Source of the DNA: an uncultured Lachnospiraceae bacterium
GTDB taxonomy: Bacteria; Bacillota; Clostridia; Lachnospirales; Lachnospiraceae
Assembly (NCBI GenBank): GCA_946620235.1
Contig: CAMONC010000003.1
Span: 1 to 58,487 of the forward strand
Direction: 5' to 3'
DNA length: 58,487 nt
The translations under genes and the position numbers were made by a program. Shown piece after piece: positions 8,720 to 17,080 of this stretch (positions are counted from its first letter, which is position 1; each line of letters starts with the position of its first letter). Under the pieces are notes generated by a model that had not been told where the DNA came from, did not search any database, and worked only from the letters and a program-made list of their open reading frames with translations.

Positions 8720-9916
8720 ATGAGAATAAACTATAACGTTCAGGCGATGAATGCTAATCTTGCATTGAATAAAGCGGATTCCAGAGTATCCAAGGCCATA
8801 GGAAGATTAAGCTCCGGTCTCAAGATCGCTGCAGCTAAGGATGAGCCTTCCGGATACGCACTGTCCAAGAGAATGAATCTGCAGATCGAGGGTCTGTCCA
8901 GAGCAACCCAGTCATCCAATGATGCGATCAATATCATAAATATTGCTGACGGTGCACTTCAGGAAGTAAACTCCATGGTCAACCGTATGAGCGAGCTTGC
9001 GGTTAAATCAGCTACAGCGACAATGACGGATGAGGATCGTGAACTGTGCCAGGATGAGATCGATCAGCTTAAGAAAGAGATCCAGAGAGTGGCAAACACC
9101 ACTGAGTTCAACGGCCAGACTCTGCTGGACGGAAGCTTTGATCTGAAAGGCTACTCCGATAATCTGGATGTTAAGGTTGCCACATACAGTGATGAGGTGC
9201 CGGTAGGAAAGTATAAGCTGCCGGATATTCTGCTGGAGTACAAGACCGTGACCGATAAGGACGGTGTTTCCAGACAGGTGCTGGATGCCGAAAAGACCAT
9301 CGAGTCAAATGAGGCTGCCGCTGCTGCTGCCGCATCGTTAACTCCTCCCCAGTTTCCTTTTCCCAATCCTCCTTATCCCGATGCCACTAAGATCGATTCC
9401 GTCGACGGAACACTTATAACCATAAAAGGAGCAAATGATTTCTCACTCACCATCGATGTAGAGAAGATGGTTGAAGTGCAGGCCGCCACAGTATCAGGTG
9501 TAACCCTCGATATCACCGGCCTCGGTGCGATGGACATGCAGATAGGCGCCAATGAGGATCAGATCCTGGCCATCCGTATCCCGAATCTGTCCCTCAAGCT
9601 GATGAGCATCGAGGATGCGGACGTACGCACTCAGGAAGGAGCAGCCAAGCTCATAGAGGACAGCAAGACCGCATTGACATATGTTAATGACTTACGAAGC
9701 CGTCTCGGAGCATATCAGAACCGTCTCGAGCATACCGTAGGTACTCTCGGAGTTACCCACGAAGCACTGACCAGCGCATATTCGGGACTGGTAGATGCCG
9801 ATATGGCAGAGGAAAGTGTAGAGTACACGACAGCCCAGATAATATCCGAAGCATCCACATCCGTGCTTGCACAGGCTAATGAAAGACCTTCATCAGCACT
9901 TCAGCTGCTGCAGTAA
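8720..9916 (+). CDS. fliC: Flagellin
   Basis: 398 residues; polymerises into the flagellar filament after export by the flagellar type III system. The N-terminal D0/D1 region (MRINYNVQAMNANLAL, then GRLSSGLKI) and the C-terminal region (AQIISEASTSVLAQAN, ending LQLLQ) are canonical. The variable middle (about 165-285) is small and odd: a seven-alanine run near 195, followed by a proline/aromatic stretch PPQFPFPNPPYPD. VNRMSELAV in D1 keeps the R-x-x-E-L-A-V pattern known to contact TLR5. Ribosome site CAGGAGG lies before ATG 8720. The chaperone gene fliS follows after 39 nt. Also called hag in Bacillota. Confidence 0.96.
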   Translation: MRINYNVQAMNANLALNKADSRVSKAIGRLSSGLKIAAAKDEPSGYALSKRMNLQIEGLSRATQSSNDAINIINIADGALQEVNSMVNRMSELAVKSATATMTDEDRELCQDEIDQLKKEIQRVANTTEFNGQTLLDGSFDLKGYSDNLDVKVATYSDEVPVGKYKLPDILLEYKTVTDKDGVSRQVLDAEKTIESNEAAAAAAASLTPPQFPFPNPPYPDATKIDSVDGTLITIKGANDFSLTIDVEKMVEVQAATVSGVTLDITGLGAMDMQIGANEDQILAIRIPNLSLKLMSIEDADVRTQEGAAKLIEDSKTALTYVNDLRSRLGAYQNRLEHTVGTLGVTHEALTSAYSGLVDADMAEESVEYTTAQIISEASTSVLAQANERPSSALQLLQ

Positions 9917-9955
9917 GCATAGCTGATAACCGGTTTCATTAAACAGGGTGGTCGC

Positions 9956-10429
9956 ATGACAGACGATAAAAAACAGGAATACACCAGACGCATATCACAG
10001 GCAAACAGCACTGATATGGTGGTAGTGATATATGACATCACGCTAGATCATATAGATGAGGTATCCGAAGCGATCACCGGCGGAGATGTCGATGGATTCA
10101 GAAACGGGATCATAAGGATCCGCAGATGCATCAACGAACTCATAGGATCCCTGAACTATGACTATACACCTGCCGGCGATCTTCTGCAGCTGTATGTATA
10201 TTGCAGCAGACGTCTCGTGACTGTTCAGACACAGAAGGATACGGAAGCTCTCCGGGAGATCCGTTCCATATTATCCCGGTTGAGGGATGCTTATGCACAG
10301 ATAGCCGATACCAATAAATCGGGACCTGTGATGAGTAATTCGGAAAGCGTATATGCCGGACTCACCTACGGACGCGGTACACTTAATGAGGATGTGGTGA
10401 GCACTCCAAATCGAGGTTTCCTGGCATAA
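9956..10429 (+). CDS. fliS: Flagellin chaperone FliS
   Basis: A 157-residue cytoplasmic helical protein. FliS binds the C-terminal end of flagellin and stops early polymerisation before export. The family pattern is visible in YTRRISQANSTDMVVVIYD (about 9-27), a helical region with GFRNGIIRIRRCINELIGSL (about 46-65), and a second helix pair containing LLQLYVYCSRRLV. The tail after residue 130 is longer than in most FliS and looks disordered. Its position right after flagellin supports the call. Ribosome site GGGTGGT. It is followed by a strong terminator shared with galK. Confidence 0.88.
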   Translation: MTDDKKQEYTRRISQANSTDMVVVIYDITLDHIDEVSEAITGGDVDGFRNGIIRIRRCINELIGSLNYDYTPAGDLLQLYVYCSRRLVTVQTQKDTEALREIRSILSRLRDAYAQIADTNKSGPVMSNSESVYAGLTYGRGTLNEDVVSTPNRGFLA

Positions 10430-10434
10430 TATAT

Positions 10435-10468
10435 AAACCCCTGCGAAATGATATCGCAGGGGTTTTTT
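10435..10468. terminator. Bidirectional terminator between fliS and galK
   Basis: ACCCCTGCGA (10437-10446) pairs perfectly with TCGCAGGGGT (10454-10463); the loop is AATGATA. Six Ts follow on the plus strand. On the minus strand the stem is followed by a weaker TTTATATATT, so it probably serves both convergent genes. Confidence 0.9.
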
Positions 10469-10493
10469 ATTGCAACTGTGTCGTGCGGGTGAT

Positions 10494-11660
10494 TTAGAAT
10501 CGTGTAGGACCGTCACCTACGGATACGACATAGAATTCAGGAACCATATCGCATTTATCTTTATACGCCTTCGTCAGAGTATCCTTAAACGTATCTATTG
10601 CATCATCGCGTACTATGCTGACCGAGCAGCCTCCGAAGCCGCCTCCGGTGATGCGGGATCCCAGACACCCGTCACAGCTCCATGCCGCATCTACCAGCAC
10701 ATCAACTTCCACACATGAAGTCTCATAATCGTCTCTCAGAGATATATGACTCTCGTTCATCAGCTTTCCGAACTCTGTGAGGTCGCCGCGTTTAAGAGCT
10801 TCTACGGCCTTGATGGTCCTGCGGTTCTCATATACTGCATGGTGTGCGCGGCGAACACGGACCGGATCGGCGATAGCAGACTTATGTGCCTCAAACTCTT
10901 CCTCGGTCAGAGCGCCCAGAGAATCGATATCGATCACCGCCTTTAACTCCGAAAGCGCTTTTTCACAGGATGAGCGTCTGTCGTTATATGCCGAATCGAC
11001 CAGGGAATGCTTAACTTTGCTGTTGGTAACCACGATCTTGTATCCGTTGAGTACGATGGGAGCATATTCGTAATCCAGAGTGTTACAGTCGAGGAATATC
11101 GCATTGTCCTTTTTGCCCATGGCAGATGCAAACTGATCCATGATTCCGCAGTTCATGCCGTTATAATTGTTCTCGCTGTACTGTCCGATCTGAGCCAGTT
11201 CAACGTTCGTGACCTGATCGAGTCCGTACAGATCACGCAGCATGAATCCGGTGAGTACTTCAAGTGAAGCCGATGAGGACAGGCCGCTTCCGGCCGGGAT
11301 GTCACCGATGATCACCATGTCAAATCCGGTCTCTATCGCATAGCCTCTGCCGATGAATGCCCATACCACACCCTTGGGATAATTAGTCCAGCCGGCCGCG
11401 TCCGCCGGTGTCAGATCATCGAGAGAGGTCTCGATCACTCCTTTGTCCGACAGGTTGATCGAGTAGAAGCGTATTACGCGGTCTTCTCTTTTCCTTGCTG
11501 CGGCGTAGGTACCTATCGTAAGTGCACAGGGGAATACATGTCCTCCGTTGTAATCGGTATGCTCACCGATCAGGTTGACGCGTCCCGGTGCGAAGTACGT
11601 GCGGATGTCTCCGTCTGAGCCAAAGAGTTCTTTGAATTTGTCATATACGGTCTGCTGCAT
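10494..11660 (-). CDS. galK: Galactokinase
   Basis: 388 residues, normal for GHMP-family galactokinases, which phosphorylate alpha-D-galactose to galactose 1-phosphate with ATP in the Leloir pathway. Signature GRVNLIGEHTDYNGG lies near residues 26-40. The GHMP ATP-binding motif is GDIPAGSGLSSSASLE, and GGGFGGCSVS near the C-terminus is the third motif. The ribosome site on the minus strand is AGGAAG. No galT, galE or mro gene is beside it in the window, so it appears to be a single-gene unit. It is divergent from nth. Confidence 0.96.
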   Translation of the reverse strand: MQQTVYDKFKELFGSDGDIRTYFAPGRVNLIGEHTDYNGGHVFPCALTIGTYAAARKREDRVIRFYSINLSDKGVIETSLDDLTPADAAGWTNYPKGVVWAFIGRGYAIETGFDMVIIGDIPAGSGLSSSASLEVLTGFMLRDLYGLDQVTNVELAQIGQYSENNYNGMNCGIMDQFASAMGKKDNAIFLDCNTLDYEYAPIVLNGYKIVVTNSKVKHSLVDSAYNDRRSSCEKALSELKAVIDIDSLGALTEEEFEAHKSAIADPVRVRRAHHAVYENRRTIKAVEALKRGDLTEFGKLMNESHISLRDDYETSCVEVDVLVDAAWSCDGCLGSRITGGGFGGCSVSIVRDDAIDTFKDTLTKAYKDKCDMVPEFYVVSVGDGPTRF

Positions 11661-11731
11661 CTTTTTCTTCCTCTTTCTGTATTGTATATTATTATCTAGA
11701 CACAGGCTCCATTAAATGCTGTCGCCTTTGC

Positions 11732-11750
11732 TGTATATTCATAATATACA
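11732..11750. promoter_or_regulatory. Perfect inverted repeat between galK and nth (operator candidate)
   Basis: TGTATATT-CAT-AATATACA, 8-bp perfect arms with a 3-nt centre, in the divergent promoter region. An additional TGTATATT-like half site lies about 50 nt to the left. It could be a dimeric regulator site for galK or simply AT-rich promoter sequence. Confidence 0.35.
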
Positions 11751-11770
11751 TTATCCGGTTTGAATTAGAA

Positions 11771-12418
11771 ATGAAAAAGAATGATTTAAACAAAAGAGTT
11801 TCTCAGATACTCGCCCGACTGGATGAGCATTACGGAACGGAATATATATGTTATCTTGAGCATGCAAGCGCATGGCAGCTGCTCATATCCACGATCCTGT
11901 CTGCACAGTGTACCGATGCACGCGTAAATATCGTCACGCGGGATCTGTACCGTAAGTACCCGACGATAGAGGCATTTGCGGACGCGGATATTAAGGAGCT
12001 CGAGCGGGATATCCATTCGACGGGATTCTATCATAATAAGGCGAAGAATATCATTGCCTGCTGCCGCAGACTGGTCGATGAATACGGAGGAGAAGTCCCT
12101 TCGGATATAGATGAGCTGACTTCACTTCCGGGAGTGGGACGCAAGACTGCCAATGTGATCCGCGGGAATATCTACAATATACCCAGTATAGTCGTGGATA
12201 CTCATGTCAAAAGGATATCGGGCAAACTGGGACTTACCCGTAATGAAGACCCTGAGAAGATAGAACGGGATCTGATGAAAGTGCTTCCCGAGGATCACTG
12301 GATACTCTGGAATATCCATATCATCACTTTGGGCAGAACGATCTGCAAGGCCCAGAAACCTGCGTGCAGCGAATGTTTTTTGTGCGATCTGTGTCCCGCG
12401 TGCTATACTCGGGATTGA
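11771..12418 (+). CDS. nth: Endonuclease III (DNA glycosylase/AP lyase)
   Basis: 215 residues. It removes oxidised pyrimidines and cuts the strand by beta-elimination in base excision repair. The helix-hairpin-helix LPGVGRKTANVI carries catalytic Lys125, and VVDTHVKRIS carries Asp143. The C-terminal 4Fe-4S loop has exact spacing C-x6-C-x2-C-x5-C (CKAQKPACSECFLCDLC). The ribosome site is poor (TTAGAA), so expression is probably low. A hybrid histidine kinase gene starts 9 nt after the stop. Confidence 0.96.
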   Translation: MKKNDLNKRVSQILARLDEHYGTEYICYLEHASAWQLLISTILSAQCTDARVNIVTRDLYRKYPTIEAFADADIKELERDIHSTGFYHNKAKNIIACCRRLVDEYGGEVPSDIDELTSLPGVGRKTANVIRGNIYNIPSIVVDTHVKRISGKLGLTRNEDPEKIERDLMKVLPEDHWILWNIHIITLGRTICKAQKPACSECFLCDLCPACYTRD

Positions 12419-12427
12419 GGCGGTCAT

Positions 12428-14785
12428 ATGATATATAACATTGATTTCGGCATATCCAGCGTACTGTTCCTGATAGTATACTTCGTGTTCCTCTCGGTAC
12501 AGTATAATTCAGATGTCCCTAGCAACAAGCGCTTCAAGGCGCTGGTTTTGAGTGTCATTGCAGCAGATATTCTGGATATAGTCACGGCAGTCACAATCTC
12601 ATATTCCGATACGGTACCGGTCGGATTGAACAATTTTCTCAATGTCTGCTATTTCCTGGCGGCAGCATTGTGTACTCTTATGCTACCCGTATATATAAGA
12701 TTTCTTCTGGACGCCAACGGCACCATGCATATCTATGACTGGATATGCAGGATCGTCATTATCATTTATTCGCTGATACTGGTGTCAACTCCGTTCACGC
12801 ATCTGGTTTTCTATTTTGACTCTGACAGGCGGTACTCGTCCGGTCCGTTATATCTGCTGACTTTCGCAATTCCGATACTGTATATGTCATCCTCTCTGGT
12901 GAGACTGCTTGTCAATCGTAGGAGCTTTACTCGCAAGCAGTTGATCGGAACAGTGCTGTTTATCCTGATTGCGGAGCTGGGTCCTCTGTTTCAGTTGATC
13001 TGGTTCAGACACACTTTGCTTGGATATACTGCCATAGCGCTGGCACTTATAGTGCTTCTGTTCTCTTATGAGACGCCGGATTATCAGAAGCTTGTGGCTA
13101 CCACACAGAAACTTGAGGAAAGCACCATAGAACTGGAGAAAGCCAGAAATGATGCACAGGAAGCAACCAAGATCGTGCATGAACTCATGAAAACAGCATC
13201 CTGGGCTGTGTATCTTAACGATAAAGGAGAGTTCATAGGGGCCGACAGCAGCGAGGAGTTCCGATATCTGCTCAACGGTAATGCCGATATGGATATCCCG
13301 GATTATCAGTTGTGGACGGAATCACTCCACCCCGATGACCGGGACAGGGTCACGGAGGCTTTTTACAGGGGATCGTGCGGTATAGCACCTTATAACGTGG
13401 AGTACAGGTCTCTCGACCGAAGCGGGACCTACAGATGGTACAGAGGTACGGGCGAGCTTTTTGATGATGTAAACGGAGGCAAGGTCTTCAGAGGAATCAT
13501 TCAGGACATCCATGAGGAAAAGCTCAAGGAGAAGCTTAATGAGGAAAAACTGGCCGCTTTGGAGAAGCTGGAGAGATCCGAGGTGGCTCTTAAGGAAGCA
13601 CTTGATGAAGCCCAGCGTGCCAACAAGGCCAAAAGTGATTTCCTGAGCAATATGTCTCACGATATACGTACTCCCATGAACGCGGTAATAGGCTTTACGG
13701 AGCTTGCGATGGAGAACAGCGGCGATGAAGTCATCGTCAGAGACTATCTGGAGAAGATACAGACTTCGGGTAATCATCTGCTCATGCTCATAAACGATAT
13801 TCTGGATATGAGCAAGATAGAGAGCGGGCGCATTAATATTGAAAACAGTAAGTGTGATCTGAAGGAAATCGTCAATAACCTTGAAAAGATAACGGAATCG
13901 GATATTAAGAACAGGCACCAGCATTTCACCATAAGCATGGAGAATATGAATGAGAGCATGGTGATGTGCGATAAGCTTCGGATTAACCAGATACTGCTCA
14001 ACTGTCTGGGTAATTCAATCAAGTTCACGCCCGATGAGGGGTATGTGGAGCTCAGGGTTCAGAAGATTCCGCTGGAAGATCCCGATCATGCGGAGTTCAT
14101 ATTTATCATAGCCGATACCGGTATCGGAATGAGCAAGGAATTCCTGGAGCATATGTTTGAACCTTTTGAGAGAGAAAGGACATCCACGATAAGCAAGACT
14201 CAGGGAACCGGACTGGGTATGACGATAACCAGGAACCTGATAAATATGATGGGCGGAAGTATTGACGTGGAAAGTCGTGAAGGTGAAGGAACGACATATA
14301 CCATAACGATCCCGCTGGAAGTGGTACATGAGCATAGTTCCGTACGAAAGGAAGAGACGGATCCTGCGGATATCCCGATCGACGTTATGTCGGAATACCT
14401 CAAAGGACGACATTTCCTGCTGGTAGATGATAATGCGACCAACCGCATGCTCGCGCAGGGCGTGTTCAAGTCCCGCGGAATGACGGCCGACGAAGCGGTA
14501 AACGGGGAAGAAGCGGTTGAGATGATCCGAAATGCGGCCTTTGGCGAGTACGATATGATCCTGATGGATGTGCAGATGCCGGTTATGGACGGTTTCGCCG
14601 CCACTGATCTTATCAGAGCATTGGACGATCCGGAACTTGCCAACCTGCCCATTCTGGCAATGACGGCAAATGCGTTTGCCGAGGACAGGGATGAGTGTCT
14701 GTCTCACGGGATGAATGATTACATTGCCAAGCCGTATAAGCCTGACGAACTGATCCGGAAGCTTTATATGTGTTTGAAAATGTGA
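12428..14785 (+). CDS. Hybrid sensor histidine kinase (7TM-PAS-HisKA-HATPase-REC)
   Basis: 785 residues. Residues 1-220 hold about seven hydrophobic segments resembling a 7TM sensor module. A PAS domain follows (about 255-350, with SLHPDDRDRV and YRWYRGTGELF), then a coiled coil. The HisKA box is SNMSHDIRTPMNAVIGF with phospho-acceptor His411. The ATPase part has N-box NCLGNSIKFTPDEG, DTGIGM and GTGLGM. The C-terminal receiver domain (about 655-780) has LLVDDN and phospho-acceptor Asp714 in LMDVQMPVMDGF. No output domain or separate regulator is adjacent, so the phosphorelay target is unknown. Ribosome site GAGGCGG; 9 nt after nth. Confidence 0.93.
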   Translation: MIYNIDFGISSVLFLIVYFVFLSVQYNSDVPSNKRFKALVLSVIAADILDIVTAVTISYSDTVPVGLNNFLNVCYFLAAALCTLMLPVYIRFLLDANGTMHIYDWICRIVIIIYSLILVSTPFTHLVFYFDSDRRYSSGPLYLLTFAIPILYMSSSLVRLLVNRRSFTRKQLIGTVLFILIAELGPLFQLIWFRHTLLGYTAIALALIVLLFSYETPDYQKLVATTQKLEESTIELEKARNDAQEATKIVHELMKTASWAVYLNDKGEFIGADSSEEFRYLLNGNADMDIPDYQLWTESLHPDDRDRVTEAFYRGSCGIAPYNVEYRSLDRSGTYRWYRGTGELFDDVNGGKVFRGIIQDIHEEKLKEKLNEEKLAALEKLERSEVALKEALDEAQRANKAKSDFLSNMSHDIRTPMNAVIGFTELAMENSGDEVIVRDYLEKIQTSGNHLLMLINDILDMSKIESGRINIENSKCDLKEIVNNLEKITESDIKNRHQHFTISMENMNESMVMCDKLRINQILLNCLGNSIKFTPDEGYVELRVQKIPLEDPDHAEFIFIIADTGIGMSKEFLEHMFEPFERERTSTISKTQGTGLGMTITRNLINMMGGSIDVESREGEGTTYTITIPLEVVHEHSSVRKEETDPADIPIDVMSEYLKGRHFLLVDDNATNRMLAQGVFKSRGMTADEAVNGEEAVEMIRNAAFGEYDMILMDVQMPVMDGFAATDLIRALDDPELANLPILAMTANAFAEDRDECLSHGMNDYIAKPYKPDELIRKLYMCLKM

Positions 14786-14815
14786 TTGCGTATTGTATGT
14801 CATATAATGTATAAT
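14786..14815 (+). promoter_or_regulatory. Promoter for the ECF/CoaX operon
   Basis: TTGCGT (14786-14791), 18-nt spacer, perfect TATAAT (14810-14815). A second TATAAT overlaps at 14803. The start would be near 14822, just ahead of a structured leader. Confidence 0.45.
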
Positions 14816-14833
14816 TCACACGTTGTCTGGTCA

Positions 14834-14867
14834 TCGGACTTTTGTCCGAGAGCCATAGTTGCACTAT
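14834..14867 (+). promoter_or_regulatory. Structured leader upstream of the ECF substrate protein (riboswitch or attenuator candidate)
   Basis: Two perfect hairpins stand back to back: TCGGAC-TTTT-GTCCGA (14834-14849) and ATAGT-TGC-ACTAT (14855-14867). TGG at 14828-14830 can pair with CCA at 14853-14855 in competition with the second stem. The ribosome site AGGAGG follows at about 14888. The operon concerns pantothenate, so a coenzyme-A-pathway RNA switch is possible, but I cannot match it to a known class. Confidence 0.3.
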
Positions 14868-14898
14868 ACCCGTCAGGGACAGTAGCAGGAGGATAAAA

Positions 14899-15501
14899 AT
14901 GAATAACAAAACAAAAACATTGGTAGGAATCGGTTTGCTGACAGCCGTTGTGGTTGTTCTGCAGGCTCTCGCGATCGGCATCAGATTCGGGCTGTTTAAC
15001 ATTACACTCGTACTTGTGCCCATCATTGTCGGAGTTGCACTTTACGGATATGTAGCCGGAATATGGCTCGGTGCGATTTTCGGTCTGGTAGTACTGTTTA
15101 CCGACGCCGGAGTATTTATGGCGATCAACATTCCCGGAACGATCATCACCTGCATATTAAAGGGTGCATTGGCCGGATTCCTTGCCGGGATCGCATATAA
15201 GTCACTTGAAAAGAAGAATGCATTGGCAGCGGTTATAGTTGCCGGCATTGTCGCACCGGTTGTTAATACAGGTGTATTCTTACTGGGATGCCGTCTGTTC
15301 TTCTACAACACCATTAAGGAATGGGCAGCAGGTGCCGGCTTTGCAAATGCAGGTGTATATATGCTGACAGCTTTTGTAGGACTGAATTTCCTGGTTGAGC
15401 TGGCTATCAATCTGATCCTCAGTACGGTCATTGTACGTATTATTCAGATCGGAAAAAGAAGCGGTGCAGCTACAGTCGACAATGAGGGTGCACAGAAGTG
15501 A
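14899..15501 (+). CDS. ECF transporter substrate-binding (S) component, probably for pantothenate
   Basis: 200 residues with about six hydrophobic helices, the size and shape of an ECF S component; it would work with a shared EcfA-EcfA'-EcfT module that is not in this window. The family feel is clear in the N-terminal TLVGIGLLTAVVVVLQALA, the GVALYGYVAGIWLGAIFGL helix pair and the C-terminal LNFLVELAINLILSTVIVRI. The start at 14899 is chosen because GCAGGAGGATAAAA lies just upstream; the frame also opens earlier at 14842 but without a ribosome site. The stop overlaps the GTG of coaX, so pantothenate (PanT-like) is the likely cargo. That is inference from the neighbour. Confidence 0.82.
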   Translation: MNNKTKTLVGIGLLTAVVVVLQALAIGIRFGLFNITLVLVPIIVGVALYGYVAGIWLGAIFGLVVLFTDAGVFMAINIPGTIITCILKGALAGFLAGIAYKSLEKKNALAAVIVAGIVAPVVNTGVFLLGCRLFFYNTIKEWAAGAGFANAGVYMLTAFVGLNFLVELAINLILSTVIVRIIQIGKRSGAATVDNEGAQK

Positions 15502-16271
15502 TACTTGCAATCGACCTGGGAAACACGAATGTCACGTTCGGTTGTCTTAATGAGGAAACCGGTGACATCCTGTTTGAAGAACGTATACATACGGATTTTA
15601 AGAACACTTCGGTAGAATATGCCGTTCAGATCAAAACTATCATGGATATCCGCGGAGTTTCCGCATCCGATATCACCGGCGGCATATTGTCATCATCGGT
15701 TCCGCCCGTTACCAGACAGGTGCGAAATGCTGCCGAGATGATCCTCAAGATGCCCATCATAGAGGTGGGTCCCGGCATCAAGACCGGTGTGGATATCAAG
15801 ATTGACGATCCCGCATCTCTGGGACCGGACCTTCTGGTCGGTGCTGTAGCGGGACTTAACGAGTACGGTTCGCCCCTTATTCTTGTGGATATGGGTACCG
15901 CTACGACCATTTCCGTGATCGATGACCAGAAGAGATTCATGGGTGGCATGATCATGCCGGGCGTCAAGGTATCCGTAAACGGCCTGACAGCCAATGCCGC
16001 TCATCTGCCCGATATAGCCATAGAGCTTCCGGATAAGCTGATCAACGGTACAACCGTGGGAGCCATGCAGAGCGGTAGTGTTTACGGACACGCAGCCTGC
16101 ATAGACGGTATGATCGAACGTATATGGGATGATCTGGGATATAAGACGGCTGTTGTCGCAACAGGCGGATTTGCCAGAACAGTCATACCCTGCTGTAAGG
16201 CGGATATCGTGATAGATTCCGAATTGCTGATCAAGGGACTGTGCATTCTGTACCAGAAGAATACCAGATAG
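15498..16271 (+). CDS. coaX: Type III pantothenate kinase
   Basis: 257 residues. It phosphorylates pantothenate, the first step of coenzyme A synthesis, and type III enzymes are not inhibited by CoA. ASKHA-fold motifs are AIDLGNTNVTFG (phosphate 1), DMGTATTISVID (phosphate 2), GGMIMPGVKVS and TTVGAMQSGSVYGH, with a late ATGGFART motif. GTG at 15498 overlaps the upstream stop by 4 nt (GTGA), indicating co-translation with the vitamin transporter. It ends only 1 nt from the end of a convergent gene. Confidence 0.95.
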   Translation: MILAIDLGNTNVTFGCLNEETGDILFEERIHTDFKNTSVEYAVQIKTIMDIRGVSASDITGGILSSSVPPVTRQVRNAAEMILKMPIIEVGPGIKTGVDIKIDDPASLGPDLLVGAVAGLNEYGSPLILVDMGTATTISVIDDQKRFMGGMIMPGVKVSVNGLTANAAHLPDIAIELPDKLINGTTVGAMQSGSVYGHAACIDGMIERIWDDLGYKTAVVATGGFARTVIPCCKADIVIDSELLIKGLCILYQKNTR

Positions 16272-16272
16272 A

Positions 16273-16881
16273 TCAGGCCAGATATTCGTTCAGCGCACGG
16301 ATGATGGAGTCCTTCATAGGAGTATTAAGCGATTGGGCAATGGGGATAAGCTTACTGATCGAATCCTTATCGCCGTTCGAATCGTATATAGAAGCCAGAG
16401 CTTTGTAGGTGCCGCTTACGTCGGTTCCAGTGGATACAGCGTATTCCAGGACCGCCCGGGCGGCATCTGTTTCATTCAATGAGATGAGTTCATTCGCCCA
16501 TTTCTGCAGGGTGGACGCAAGCAACGTGTATCTTTGATCATACAGAGTCAAAAGAGTGATGTTGGGGGCTCCGTATTTCATTTTTAGGTCAGTATTACTG
16601 ATACCTGTCAGGTTGACCACCGGAGACTTGGATAGTTCGCCTATGGTATCTATGCAGGAAGCTATGGTATCATTATCCGTGTGAAGGTTTACCGGCAGCT
16701 TATCCATAGGGATCGTCAGATAATCCAGATCATCCAGAGGTTTGCGCCTGACAGAATTGGCGGCGCGCTCTTTTTCCCAGAATTCGGCTTCCGCCTGAGC
16801 GAATTTATCATTTGCACCGCGGGTCGCCCAGAAGACGATAAGGCTGACGATCAGTGCGGTTGCCAAAACTATCAGGTTCAT
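16273..16881 (-). CDS. Membrane-anchored helical protein of unknown function
   Basis: 202 residues. One N-terminal transmembrane helix (LIVLATALIVSLIVFWAT, about 3-20) is followed by a charged segment, then an all-helical region with TPR-like spacing (KWANELISLNETDAARAVLEY, and SIYDSNGDKDSISKLIPIA). I do not recognise the family. The ribosome site on the minus strand is AAAGGA before ATG 16881. Its start codon lies inside the promoter of the divergent operon, so expression of the two may interfere. It is convergent with coaX and leaves no room for a terminator between them. Confidence 0.7.
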   Translation of the reverse strand: MNLIVLATALIVSLIVFWATRGANDKFAQAEAEFWEKERAANSVRRKPLDDLDYLTIPMDKLPVNLHTDNDTIASCIDTIGELSKSPVVNLTGISNTDLKMKYGAPNITLLTLYDQRYTLLASTLQKWANELISLNETDAARAVLEYAVSTGTDVSGTYKALASIYDSNGDKDSISKLIPIAQSLNTPMKDSIIRALNEYLA

Positions 16882-16888
16882 CTATAAT
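16860..16888 (+). promoter_or_regulatory. Strong sigma-A promoter for the 36-residue ORF and the VanW operon
   Basis: TTGCCA (16860-16865), 17-nt spacer, TATAAT (16883-16888): five of six and six of six consensus bases. The start would be near 16895. The site overlaps the start codon of the minus-strand 202-residue gene. Confidence 0.7.
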
Positions 16889-16919
16889 CCTTTCTGAAAG
16901 CAGGGAACGGAGAATAAAA

Positions 16920-17030
16920 ATGCAGGGTAATAGCGGAAAAAAACGACGCAGACAGGTAATCATATCGATCATAGCCATTATACTGGTTCTGATGATGGTC
17001 ATTCCGACTATAATAACTCTGATAGGTTAA
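16920..17030 (+). CDS. 36-residue small membrane protein
   Basis: A short ORF, ATG 16920 to TAA 17028-17030. The peptide is a basic head (MQGNSGKKRRRQ) followed by one hydrophobic helix of about 22 residues (IISIIAIILVLMMVIP, then TIITLIG). The head is positively charged, so the N-terminus should stay in the cytoplasm. The ribosome site ACGGAGAA is well placed, and a near-consensus promoter starts about 25 nt upstream. The VanW gene follows after 50 nt. It resembles in style the tiny DUF4044-type membrane peptides of Bacillota, but I cannot assign it. Confidence 0.62.
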   Translation: MQGNSGKKRRRQVIISIIAIILVLMMVIPTIITLIG

Positions 17031-17080
17031 GGACTCTACAGTAGTTCCGATTTTTATCATAGCATATTTTGGAGCATATG

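Noticed and set aside
10777-11267. Plus-strand frames inside galK
   Set aside because: galK on the minus strand has all three GHMP motifs and covers the whole region.
14842-14898. Earlier start for the ECF substrate protein
   Set aside because: The frame is open but there is no ribosome site, and it would run through the structured leader. AGGAGG fits ATG 14899.
17069-17080. TTG start at 17069 for the VanW protein
   Set aside because: The ribosome site GGAG lies after this codon, so only the ATGs at 17078 or 17081 are usable.
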